Assembly (NCBI GenBank): GCA_963739395.1
Contig: CAVUAE010000001.1
Coordinates: 186,001 to 250,000, forward strand
DNA length: 64,000 nucleotides
DNA from: RBG-13-51-18 sp963739395
GTDB lineage: Bacteria; Chloroflexota; Dehalococcoidia; Dehalococcoidales; RBG-16-60-22
Reading direction: 5' to 3'
In this document: positions 8,392 through 16,537 of the stretch, piece after piece
Position numbering within the stretch: the stretch's first letter is position 1
Layout of the letters: every line of letters begins with the position of its first letter
Program-made: the position numbers and the translations under genes
The notes under the pieces: generated by a model
Database searches by the model: none
The model's input: only the letters and a program-made list of their open reading frames with translations
Told to the model about the DNA's origin: nothing

Positions 8392-9051
8392 ATGACCTCT
8401 TTGGAACACTGGGTCTTTAATATCATTAATTCCCTTTATAGCTTTATGCAATGGCCTGGCGTAATGCTCCTCATGGTGGTTGAAAGCGCCTTAATTCCCT
8501 TCCCTAGCGAGCTTATTATGCCCCTGGCTGGCTGGATGCTTATCAAAGAACCGGCACTATCCGTTTGGTACGTTTTTGTAGCTGGGGTTATCGGCGCCAT
8601 CGGTAATACCATCGGCTCGGTTGTCGCCTATTATATAGGAAAGTGGGCGGGGCGCCCGTTCTTGAATAAATACGGTCGTTATATCCTTATATCCCAACAT
8701 GACCTTGATATCGCCGACCGATGGTTCTCTCGCAGCGGTAGCTGGACAGTTTTCGTTTCGCGTTTACTGCCGTTAGTGCGTACCTATATTAGTCTTCCCG
8801 CAGGAATCGCCAAGATGAATATGGTCAAATTCCTGATTTATACCTTCACCGGTTCCTTTATCTGGAGTACCGGACTGGCTTATGGCGGCTATTTATTGGG
8901 AGAACATTGGGAACAATTACGCAGCGCTATGCGACCCTTCGACCCAATCATAATTGCTATTGTAGTTTTACTTATTGGCTGGTACATTTACCGGCATATA
9001 AAGCACCTTCGCGCCGATAAACAAAAAAAGACTGACGAAAAGTCTCAATAA
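8392..9051 (+). CDS. DedA/SNARE-associated family membrane protein
   Basis: 219-residue integral membrane protein of the DedA (VTT-domain) family, proposed lipid or undecaprenyl-phosphate transporters of the inner membrane. Family marks are the N-terminal VVESALIPFPSELIMPLAG re-entrant segment, the GNTIGSVVAYYIGKWAGR glycine-rich helix, and the VSRLLPLVRTYISLPAGIAKM segment with its conserved Arg and Pro. Four or five hydrophobic segments are visible and the tail is basic. It is transcribed away from the zinc-finger gene, from its own promoter, and precedes tRNA-Arg by 56 bp. The exact substrate cannot be told from sequence. Confidence 0.9.
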   Translation: MTSLEHWVFNIINSLYSFMQWPGVMLLMVVESALIPFPSELIMPLAGWMLIKEPALSVWYVFVAGVIGAIGNTIGSVVAYYIGKWAGRPFLNKYGRYILISQHDLDIADRWFSRSGSWTVFVSRLLPLVRTYISLPAGIAKMNMVKFLIYTFTGSFIWSTGLAYGGYLLGEHWEQLRSAMRPFDPIIIAIVVLLIGWYIYRHIKHLRADKQKKTDEKSQ

Positions 9052-9107
9052 CGCCGCATATTGACCATCAGTCTTGGTTCATGTTAAATTTGAGAGTAAT
9101 ATTTAAC

Positions 9108-9184
9108 GTCCCTGTAGCTCAGCTGGATAGAGCGGCTGCCTTCTAAGTAGCAGGTCGTGGGTTCGAGTCCCTCCAGGGACGCCA
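9108..9184 (+). tRNA. tRNA-Arg (anticodon UCU), CCA encoded
   Basis: The acceptor arms GTCCCTG (9108-9114) and CAGGGAC (9174-9180) pair fully, with discriminator G9181 and an encoded CCA. The D arm has GCTC/GAGC. The anticodon stem GCTGC/GTAGC has one G-U pair and closes the loop CTTCTAA, which puts TCT at positions 34-36; it reads AGA (and AGG). The T loop is TTCGAGT, and the T stem carries one apparent mismatch. Confidence 0.95.
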
Positions 9185-9259
9185 TTATTAAAGTCTATTG
9201 ATACTTTGATTGGTATAGAAATCCGGCTATCGAGACAATTGGACAACTAAAAGATAGAG

Positions 9260-11035
9260 TTATAAACTTGCTTCTCGCCATTTATCCCAGGAAATACGAT
9301 TGCCACTGGCCACAAAAACCGGCTTGAGTTCGCTTTTAGCTTGCCATACTCGGTTTTCTCTTAAAGCAGCCTTTAAGCTCTCTCGCCTGTAACTAGCCCA
9401 GCTTTCGTGATTATAGAATAGTCCATCACGAGAGATAGATTGAGTTTTATTCTTTTCGAACATCTCTGTCAATTGACCACGATTTTGGATAACATAAGCG
9501 TGAAAAATCTCGGGGTCCCGGAACCAGGGGCGACGTGACGGTGTAACGTCGATTCGTTGTGAATCTTTACGTGTCTCTACCGGTTTTTCATATTGCGTCC
9601 AGGTACGCTGTTGAATAAAACTATGGTATTTCTGAGATGATAATACAGCCTTCACTTCTTCTGGAGTAATTACAGGTTTATGCCGGTGGTAAAACAAACC
9701 TCGTTTAGATACTTTCATACCACCTGATATATCAATATCTACCTGCGGTGAAACCGTTTTAGTGGAATATGATACTGCCAGGTCTATCAACTTCGGCATT
9801 AGAGCCAGTACTATTATTGCTCGGAAAAATCCAGATATCATGAAGATACTAAGTAACTGGCTGCCAAATATCGTGAAGACTCCCTTAAGCAGGTAAACGC
9901 TGACTAAACCACCTAAGGCTGTAGAAAACAAGATAATACATCGGGTATATACGATATAGCGGAGTTTTTTCTCTTGCGGCGCTATTTTATAGACGTAGTT
10001 CTGCGTACAAAGGTCGAAAGCACCCCAGCAGATTCCCGAGATTGTCTGAACGACGGCAAGATAGGCAACATTAGAGCAAAAGAGCCAGCAGATTGGTATT
10101 ACCGGGATAATACGCGTCACTATACTAAGCACCCGAATGTTACCGGACTTATCGGCAAAACGGCCCCAGAACGGAGAGCTGATTACTCTGGCAAGGCATT
10201 CTACAGCAATAACAATCGTGAAGCTAAGATAGGTAAAATGTTTTTCCTCGAGCATATATACGGCGTATAACGGTCCGCTAAGACCGACGGAGAGATAAAA
10301 TAATGACGTAAAAATTATGAAGACATCTAACTTCTTTGTTTTCAACTCGCCGAGGAAGTTAAACAAGCCAAACTTAATCTGCGGATTATCTGGTTTAGGG
10401 ACGCTGGTTTCTATCTTTTTCGGGTCACGCATGAAGGTAAAAATTATTAAATCTACCAAGGCTACAGCCATCGCTACGGCAAATACTACCCCAAAATTTA
10501 CCAGGTTGCTGTTACCCAATAAATCTAATAAATAACCCAAAAAACAAAGAGCCCCAAGATAGAAGGCGCTTTTTATTGCTAATCGCTGACCGAGGTAACG
10601 TCCGAGTTTTTCCGATGGGACCTGATTGGAAAGCCAGTTATCACGCTGGAATGATAATAGCATCCCAGGCATTATGTTAACCAGCCATAATAAGGCAAAC
10701 CACATCGGCTGAATACCGAAGGGCGATAGGAAAAACGCGAAGATAAGCGGTACCCAGGCACATAAATTGAGAAAGGCAAGGATTACCGCACCTTTCTTCG
10801 TCTTGCCGAAGCGCTCGATAATCGCCGGAGCTTTAATACATATTAAAGATAGACCGAGGTTAAGCAGCGTCGTCAGTAAAGCTACGCTTTGAGCATTAGC
10901 CCCTGCGGCGATAATTGACGGCGTCTGATAGTTGACAGCAGCTTCATCCACAGCAGAAACTGCCGCATCTCCATGAAAGCGCAGCAGATTCCGCTGATTC
11001 TTCCGACCATCATTGGAATCTCCGGATTGAACCAA
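9260..11035 (-). CDS. MFS-like membrane protein with a long soluble C-terminal tail
   Basis: 591-residue protein. Residues about 40-440 hold ten to twelve hydrophobic helices in a major-facilitator arrangement, with basic cytoplasmic loops such as ERFGKTKKG and GRFADKSGN. The last 145 residues are soluble, rich in Trp, Arg and Tyr, and contain two similar pieces starting GLFYHRHK and GLFYNHES, so part of the tail may be an internal duplication. Transporters of this fold normally end soon after the last helix. The start is TTG at 11035 behind GAAGGG. It stands alone, convergent with tRNA-Arg. The substrate is unknown. Confidence 0.7.
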   Translation of the reverse strand: MVQSGDSNDGRKNQRNLLRFHGDAAVSAVDEAAVNYQTPSIIAAGANAQSVALLTTLLNLGLSLICIKAPAIIERFGKTKKGAVILAFLNLCAWVPLIFAFFLSPFGIQPMWFALLWLVNIMPGMLLSFQRDNWLSNQVPSEKLGRYLGQRLAIKSAFYLGALCFLGYLLDLLGNSNLVNFGVVFAVAMAVALVDLIIFTFMRDPKKIETSVPKPDNPQIKFGLFNFLGELKTKKLDVFIIFTSLFYLSVGLSGPLYAVYMLEEKHFTYLSFTIVIAVECLARVISSPFWGRFADKSGNIRVLSIVTRIIPVIPICWLFCSNVAYLAVVQTISGICWGAFDLCTQNYVYKIAPQEKKLRYIVYTRCIILFSTALGGLVSVYLLKGVFTIFGSQLLSIFMISGFFRAIIVLALMPKLIDLAVSYSTKTVSPQVDIDISGGMKVSKRGLFYHRHKPVITPEEVKAVLSSQKYHSFIQQRTWTQYEKPVETRKDSQRIDVTPSRRPWFRDPEIFHAYVIQNRGQLTEMFEKNKTQSISRDGLFYNHESWASYRRESLKAALRENRVWQAKSELKPVFVASGNRISWDKWREASL

Positions 11036-11178
11036 GTAAGTTATCCCTTCATAAATTTTTAGGCAACATCACTCCACATCAAGTCACTTAATGGGTCTAA
11101 AACGTACCAAGATATACTACGTTGAAAGACACAAAGCCAGCGTAGCTTACGATGCTGTATGAATCAGGTCGTGAGTTA

Positions 11179-11385
11179 TTAGGTTAAATGGTAAGGCTTG
11201 ATTTCTTTAGCTACAAATCCCTTTTCCCCCAACCCCACTTTATAGCTTACGCTTTGTCCTTCTTTCAACGAATGGAAATTAATACCGTTTAGTTGACTTT
11301 GATGAAAGAAGATATCTCCAGCTTTACTGGAAATAAATCCATAGCCATGTCTGCCAACCAGATGCCTTACAACACCAGTTGTCAT
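11179..11385 (-). CDS. cold-shock domain protein
   Basis: 68-residue single OB-fold RNA-binding protein of the CspA family. The RNP1-like GYGFIS lies at residues 14-19 and the RNP2-like DIFFH at 24-28; the C-terminal strand GFVAKEIKP closes the barrel. Such proteins melt mRNA structure, in the cold or constitutively. A good GGGAGG sits 5 nt before the ATG. It differs from CspA in lacking the usual KWFN start (VVRHLVGRH instead), so the fine role is uncertain. Confidence 0.88.
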   Translation of the reverse strand: MTTGVVRHLVGRHGYGFISSKAGDIFFHQSQLNGINFHSLKEGQSVSYKVGLGEKGFVAKEIKPYHLT

Positions 11386-11426
11386 GATAGCCTCCCTATT
11401 AAGAAAGACTTTTGATATCCGCTTTA

Positions 11427-11549
11427 TTAACTACCGAGAGCTGATTCTTGTTTCTTTCTCACCGGGCGGGTACCATGGCCATGCTTAACGTTTTTAAAAG
11501 CTTCTTTATAGCTTCTGCGTTGCGCTTGTTTTTCTGCTTTTCTTCCCAT
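11427..11549 (-). CDS. small basic ORF, 40 residues
   Basis: This ORF runs from ATG at 11549 to TAA at 11427 in the gap between the cold-shock gene and the 117-residue ORF. It begins MGRKAEKQAQRRSYKEAF and ends KKQESALGS, with about a third of the residues basic. AAAGGA lies 8 nt before the start. The composition looks like a nucleic-acid-binding peptide, but I do not recognise a family and chance is possible. It lies in the same direction as both neighbours. Confidence 0.4.
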   Translation of the reverse strand: MGRKAEKQAQRRSYKEAFKNVKHGHGTRPVRKKQESALGS

Positions 11550-11635
11550 TTTTTGATTCCTTTGTTAGATACTTTTCTATTTCATTATATCGTACTTAGC
11601 GTATCTATTACTAATACGACTCCGAGAATAAACGT

Positions 11636-11989
11636 TTAAGCATGCTCGAGAACTAATTGCCAGTCCCGCCATTCAAATGTAGCCATATTCAACACCAACC
11701 GACGTAATGCTTCTTCTTGGGTTAGCATATAGAAAGTAATGCGATTATCACGATTGACATCGAGTATCCGTTCTTCAACCATCTCCTCTAGCGCTTGTTC
11801 CATTTCCCATCCCGTACAATCATCATCCACAGCATGAATCACGGCTAGTTTACTAAACCGTCCGTTAGGATGGGCAGCGAAGAACCGTAGCAAACCCAGG
11901 CAGCATCGATTGATGATTAGTTTTTTCATTAACTGCTCTATATACGAACGGCTATTATCTTTGCTTTTTCTAAACTCGATAACATGCAT
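11636..11989 (-). CDS. unknown protein, possible winged helix
   Basis: 117 residues, not recognised. The middle (about residues 25-105) alternates helices and short strands, with LGLLRFFAAHPNGRFSKLAVIHAV followed by MEQALEEMVEERILDVNRDNRITFYMLT, which looks like a winged helix-turn-helix. AAGGAG precedes the ATG at good distance. It begins 28 bp after ftsZ on the same strand, so it is probably cotranscribed with ftsA-ftsZ; a link to division would be guesswork. Confidence 0.6.
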   Translation of the reverse strand: MHVIEFRKSKDNSRSYIEQLMKKLIINRCCLGLLRFFAAHPNGRFSKLAVIHAVDDDCTGWEMEQALEEMVEERILDVNRDNRITFYMLTQEEALRRLVLNMATFEWRDWQLVLEHA

Positions 11990-12017
11990 AATAGACTCCT
12001 TTTTTATTCGCTTAGAG

Positions 12018-13109
12018 TTATTTTTCCTTGCCCGAAGCGACTTTCTTTTTCATGTTAACCTGCTGCTGCCGGGTGAAAGAAGGAATATCAAGTTCCTTAT
12101 CATCTATGCTCTTAAGAATGCCTTGCAGTTCTTTTTCTTTAGCTGGGTCTACTCTTTCGCCCTTACCTTGGAAACCGGTAGCAATCAGGGTAAGTCTAAC
12201 ATCGTTACCCAATTCTGGCTCTAAAACGACGCCGAATATGACATTCGCCTTCGGGTCAACTGCCTGGCGGATTACTTCAGCGGCTTTATTCACTTCATAT
12301 AACGTCAGCGAGCCGCCAGCGATATTGAAAAGCACGCCTTTCGCACCACCCATAGATATATCCAGTAATGGACTGTTTAAAGCTTGCTTGGCAGCATCCA
12401 CTGCCCTATTCGAGCCTGTTCCGATACCCACGGACATCCAGGCTGGACCAGCGTCTTTCATAATCGTCCGCACATCAGCAAAGTCCAGGTTAATCAGACC
12501 GGGAACAGTAATAACCTCGGCGATTGCCTGTACGCCATGAAGCAGCACTTCATCAGCCATCCTGAAAGCCCCGTCGACACTTACTCCCTGTTTACAGAGT
12601 TCAAGCAGACGGTCATTAGGAATAACGATTAAAGTATCTACGTAATCTTTCAGGGCATTAATGCCCTCCTCGGCTGTTTTAGCACGGTGAGTGCCTTCAA
12701 ACGAGAAGGGTCTGGTCACGACGGCAATGGTGAGTGCATCGGATTTCTTAGCTAACTCCGCAATAATCGATACCGAGCCAGTACCGGTGCCGCCACCCAT
12801 ACCCGCCGTGATAAAAATCATATCTGCTCCAGCTACTACTTCAGCTATCGCATCGCGGCTTTCTTCGGCGGCTTTATGACCGATGATGTGGTCACCGCCA
12901 GCGCCTAAACAGCGAGTAGTTTTGGGACCGAGCTGAATACGTTGCATAGCTTCGGTAGCTTCCAAAGCCTGCCCGTCGGTATTCATCGCGATGAATTCCA
13001 CACCACGTAAGTGTTCTCGGACCATTCTGGAAACAGCGTTACTCCCTGCTCCGCCAGTGCCGATAACTTTTATTTTCGCTCCACTGGAGACGTAACTTGA
13101 TTTTGCCAT
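12018..13109 (-). CDS. ftsZ: cell division protein FtsZ
   Basis: Tubulin-like GTPase that forms the division ring. GGAGSNAV at residues 19-26 and the tubulin signature GGGTGTGS at 105-112 bind GTP. The T7 synergy-loop region (GLINLDFADV near residue 200) is intact. The C-terminal LDIPSFTRQQ matches the conserved peptide that binds FtsA. Length, 363 aa, is normal with a very short linker to that peptide. GGAGG lies 6 nt before the ATG. It follows ftsA by 24 bp. Confidence 0.98.
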   Translation of the reverse strand: MAKSSYVSSGAKIKVIGTGGAGSNAVSRMVREHLRGVEFIAMNTDGQALEATEAMQRIQLGPKTTRCLGAGGDHIIGHKAAEESRDAIAEVVAGADMIFITAGMGGGTGTGSVSIIAELAKKSDALTIAVVTRPFSFEGTHRAKTAEEGINALKDYVDTLIVIPNDRLLELCKQGVSVDGAFRMADEVLLHGVQAIAEVITVPGLINLDFADVRTIMKDAGPAWMSVGIGTGSNRAVDAAKQALNSPLLDISMGGAKGVLFNIAGGSLTLYEVNKAAEVIRQAVDPKANVIFGVVLEPELGNDVRLTLIATGFQGKGERVDPAKEKELQGILKSIDDKELDIPSFTRQQQVNMKKKVASGKEK

Positions 13110-13133
13110 TATCGTCCTCCGGGGAAATATCCC

Positions 13134-14345
13134 CTAACCAAATAATCTAAGCATCTTTTTAATCAGGTTGTTTAAACCGCTACCATTAGTTCTGGGTGAC
13201 TCGATATCGTCATTCCTGAGCTTCCATAGGAGAAGTCCGATGCCCGTAGCATAAGCGGGATTATCCAGAACTTCCGAAACACCCTTTAATTGCATCGGAA
13301 TACCAACTCTTACCGGCATTCGCATCACCTTTTGGCCCAGTTCGGCGATTCCAGGAAGGTTAGCGCCGCCACCGGTAATAACCATCCCTGCCGGAAGAAG
13401 CTTGCGATAATCCGACTGCGGGAGTTCCAGCATGATAAGTTTAAGTAATTCTTCGACCCGAACACGGATAATCTCGGACAAGTCATCATAAGAAACGCTA
13501 TGTCCGTCACCGGTAATCGAAATTTCCTTAGCTTTTTTGTCTTCTTTCTCCCGAGGGGTTACGTTACCATATCGCTTTTTCATTTCTTCCGCTAGCTCAT
13601 AGGTAATGCCTAAGCCGATGGAGATATCACGCGTTACCTGATAGCCGGCTACCGGCAATACGGAAGTATGGTATATCGTTCCATCTTTAAAAAGAGCAAT
13701 ATCCGTAGTGCCTCCGCCGATATCTGCCAGTAAAACGCCATCCTGCTTTTCTTCCGGCTGTAGCACTGCCTCGGCGCTGGCGAGAGATTCCATCACCAGG
13801 TCCTCTACTTCAATACCAATAGTGCGAATGCACTTGGTGAGATTCTGTACCGAAGTCGCTGCCGCGGTGACGATATGAGTTTCTACATCCAGCCGCAAGC
13901 CATGCAGTCCGACAGGATTCTTGACACCCATCTGTCCATCTACTTTGTAGTCCATCGGAATAATATGAAGTACTCTCTGCGATAACGGTACCTTTACATT
14001 ACGAGCGGTATCGAGGACACGTTTCATATCATTGGGGTGTACAATTTGATTATTATGCGTAATAGAAACGGTACCTGTTTTGTTCACTGATGTGATATGA
14101 CGTCCGGTAACGCCAACATAAGCTGATTCCAGTCTGCGGCCAGCCATCTGTTCAGCCATCCGTACTGACTGCCTAATTGATTCTCTGGCTTCACTGATAC
14201 TTAGTACCAGACCCTTATGAAGACCGCGCGATGGCGTTACGCCAACACCAACAGCACGCAGACCTTCATCGCCATAGGTTTCAGCCATGATAGTACAAAT
14301 TTTGGTCGTTCCGACATCGATAGCACTTAATTTGTCCCTTTTCAC
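13134..14345 (-). CDS. ftsA: cell division protein FtsA
   Basis: Actin-like ATPase that tethers FtsZ to the membrane. The AIDVGTTKICTIMAE (phosphate 1), LLADIGGGTTDIALF (phosphate 2) and VITGGGANLPGI (adenosine) motifs are in order. The last 13 residues, around LNNLIKKMLRLFG, form the amphipathic membrane-targeting helix. Start is GTG at 14345, 6 nt after AAAGGAGG; the ATG four bases further up is out of frame. It stands directly upstream of ftsZ, as in most bacteria. 403 residues is normal. Confidence 0.97.
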   Translation of the reverse strand: MKRDKLSAIDVGTTKICTIMAETYGDEGLRAVGVGVTPSRGLHKGLVLSISEARESIRQSVRMAEQMAGRRLESAYVGVTGRHITSVNKTGTVSITHNNQIVHPNDMKRVLDTARNVKVPLSQRVLHIIPMDYKVDGQMGVKNPVGLHGLRLDVETHIVTAAATSVQNLTKCIRTIGIEVEDLVMESLASAEAVLQPEEKQDGVLLADIGGGTTDIALFKDGTIYHTSVLPVAGYQVTRDISIGLGITYELAEEMKKRYGNVTPREKEDKKAKEISITGDGHSVSYDDLSEIIRVRVEELLKLIMLELPQSDYRKLLPAGMVITGGGANLPGIAELGQKVMRMPVRVGIPMQLKGVSEVLDNPAYATGIGLLLWKLRNDDIESPRTNGSGLNNLIKKMLRLFG

Positions 14346-14408
14346 ATGCTCCTCCTTTGTGGCACCATGCCAATTTGCTTGATAGGATAGTTACTTACTA
14401 TAATGCGG

Positions 14409-14621
14409 TTACTTTCTGGCATCGCGATATCGGATATTCCATTTGTTGCAGAGAGACAAAAGGTGCTCTTTGAACTCCTGGTTCGGAATCCGGTAAAGCT
14501 CGGCTAAGAAGCCATGCAACAGTTCGCCGCCAGTCATGTTCGGTTCCGAATCTTCCGGACCCGGCAGGTTAACATACACGATTTCCGTCATGAGCTTTTG
14601 ATACTCTATTGGAGTACCCAT
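14409..14621 (-). CDS. unknown small protein upstream of ftsA
   Basis: 70 residues, not recognised. It has no membrane segment or signal peptide and is acidic in the middle (GPEDSEPNMTGGELLHGF) and basic at the end. AGGAGG lies about 11 nt before the ATG, a wide but workable distance. It is in the same orientation as ftsA, 63 bp upstream, and may be the first gene of the ftsA-ftsZ unit. Confidence 0.6.
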   Translation of the reverse strand: MGTPIEYQKLMTEIVYVNLPGPEDSEPNMTGGELLHGFLAELYRIPNQEFKEHLLSLCNKWNIRYRDARK

Positions 14622-14772
14622 AGGATTTCAATCCTCCTTCTCTTAAATTTTCGTTTGAATAGTGACTGTTTGGGCAGTTCACTTGAATAATTCTATTATG
14701 TACACGGACAAGAAAAAATTATTGTCCTTACTATTTTTCAAGTGTCCTCGATAATTCCATAACGTACCATAC

Positions 14773-14801
14773 TTGAAAATTCACCCTTTTTGGAATATAA
14801 T
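14773..14801 (+). promoter_or_regulatory. promoter of the DUF5343 gene
   Basis: TTGAAA (14773-14778) and TATAAT (14796-14801) are spaced by 17 bp, pointing at the GTG start 26 bp downstream. A well-kept promoter argues that the frameshift in the gene is recent, or an artefact. Confidence 0.6.
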
Positions 14802-14827
14802 GGTAAATAACCTAGTGAGGGTGCTTT

Positions 14828-15525
14828 GTGGTTATAGAAAATAAACGAAAACACCTGCCGCCATACGTCTCTTACCGCACTTTTTATAACTTCCTGACAC
14901 GGCTGGAACAGCATATGCCTTCACGTATTGACCGCAGTTACTGGGGGATCTTCTCTCCGGCAGTACCGGTATTCAACTAATGGCTGCGCTACGCTTTTTA
15001 AACTTAATCGATGCTAATGGAAAGCCCACAGACTATCTAAAAAAGCTGGTTGCTGCCAAAGCTGAATTACGAACACAATTACTTCACACTATTACTATGG
15101 AATCATTTGCTTTCGTCTGTAAAAGCTCATTGGACTTAGGCAGCGCCACTTATGCCCAGCTGCAGGAGGTTTTTCACAATACTTTCCAGCTTACCGACGA
15201 TGTCAGCCGAAAATGCGTGAAGTTCTTTATCTCACTGGCTAAAGATGCTGGTATAGTGCTATCGCCATTCATCACCAAACGCACCAGGTCAACGCGTTCC
15301 ATTACCGGAATTAAGCTAACTTCGAAGAAAGTTGGTAATAAAACAAGTCGGAATTCCATAATTCCACAAGCGGAGGACGAAATTCCAAATACCAGTACCG
15401 ATACCTACATCCATTTACTTTTGTCCAAGTTTCCCAACTTCGACCCAGCGTGGAGTGATGAAATAAAGCTGAAATGGTTCGCCGATTTCGATGAACTCTT
15501 GAAGAAAGCCCGGATTAACCGCTAA
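14828..15525 (+). pseudogene. DUF5343-like protein gene with a -1 frameshift
   Basis: The reading frame from GTG 14828 gives HLPPYVSYRTFYNFLTRLEQ, then SRIDRSYWG, and then leaves frame. The neighbouring frame continues DLLSGSTGIQLMAALRFLNL and runs to TAA at 15525. I recognise this as a DUF5343-type N-terminus split in two: one extra G in the G5 run at about 14940-14946 would restore one protein of about 232 residues. An ORF starting at 14980 covers only the second part. Function of DUF5343 is unknown to me. Promoter and GAGG ribosome site are intact. A sequencing slip in a homopolymer and real inactivation are both possible. Confidence 0.7.
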
Positions 15526-15568
15526 TACCTGATGCCAGCCTCAATATGTTTCCGCTTAAAAACTAAAG

Positions 15569-16537
15569 CTAATGAGACTTTTTCTTTTTGTCATCGTCAC
15601 TGAGTTCATCCAAAAACATGCCTTTCTTCTTGGGCGGCCATAAATATGAAACCAGCGCGGCGAGAAGCAATATCCCTACTACAGCCCCTAATGATACCGG
15701 AACTGGCACCTCGACCCATGAGGATATTAGCATCTTTATCCCCAGTAGCCCCAGAATTGCGGCTAGACCGTAATTTAAATATACTAGTTTCTTGGTTAAA
15801 CCGGATATAGCGAAATACAAGGCGCGTAATCCTAAAATAGCAAAGATATTAGAAGTATAAATGATAAACAGGTCACTCGTAATAGAAAGTATCGCCGGTA
15901 TGGAGTCCACAGCAAATATTACGTCGGTAGACTCAATAACGAGCAGCACTAGAAATAACGGCGTTGCCAGCAAGCGTCCGTTTTCCCTGGTAAAGAATTT
16001 ACCCGCGCGGTAATCATCGGTTACCGGCAGGTACTTGCTGCTAAGACGAAAGAGTAAGTTTTTCTTAGGGTTAACCTCTGCATCCTTCTTCGTAGCTATA
16101 GTAATAGCAGTATAAATTAAGAAAGCTCCAAAGATATAAATCACCCAGTGTAAGGCTCGCAATAACGCCCACCCGGAGCCGATAAATATACCTCTCATCG
16201 CCACCGCCCCGATAATACCCCAGAAAAGTACCCGATGCTGGTAATCTGAAGGCACGGCAAAAGTGGTAAATATCAGCAGAAACACGAACAGATTATCCAT
16301 ACTTAGAGACTGTTCGACGATGTAGCCTGTCAGGAAAGTGAATGATTTATCCCTACCTAGCATGAAATAAACGGCAACAGCGAATAATAATGCCAACGCC
16401 ATGTAGCAGGCTGTCATTATCAGTGCTTCTTTGGTCTTAATCGTGTGACTTTTACGCTGAAATACAGCCAGGTCCAGAGTCAGCACTACTGGTACGATGA
16501 TGGCGAATACTATCCACAAAATTGTCTCTTGTGACAT
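15569..16537 (-). CDS. TerC/Alx family integral membrane protein
   Basis: 322 residues, eight to nine hydrophobic helices. Family marks are EQSLSMDNLFVFLLIF near residue 90 and ESTDVIFAVDSIPAIL near residue 205, with the conserved acidic residues inside the membrane that are thought to bind metal. Homologues (TerC, Alx) are linked to tellurite resistance and manganese export. The tail is Lys/Asp-rich. Its ATG overlaps the rlmN stop by one base (TAATG), so translation is probably coupled. The ion carried cannot be read from sequence. Confidence 0.92.
   Translation of the reverse strand: MSQETILWIVFAIIVPVVLTLDLAVFQRKSHTIKTKEALIMTACYMALALLFAVAVYFMLGRDKSFTFLTGYIVEQSLSMDNLFVFLLIFTTFAVPSDYQHRVLFWGIIGAVAMRGIFIGSGWALLRALHWVIYIFGAFLIYTAITIATKKDAEVNPKKNLLFRLSSKYLPVTDDYRAGKFFTRENGRLLATPLFLVLLVIESTDVIFAVDSIPAILSITSDLFIIYTSNIFAILGLRALYFAISGLTKKLVYLNYGLAAILGLLGIKMLISSWVEVPVPVSLGAVVGILLLAALVSYLWPPKKKGMFLDELSDDDKKKKSH

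Noticed and set aside
9026..9076. AAGACTGA and TCAGTCTT inverted repeat at the end of dedA
   Set aside because: No T-run follows and one arm is coding, so I cannot call a terminator.
11091..11162. A 23-codon plus-strand ORF starting MGLKRTKIYYVERHK
   Set aside because: It looks protein-like but has no ribosome site, and it stops after 23 codons. Too short to support.
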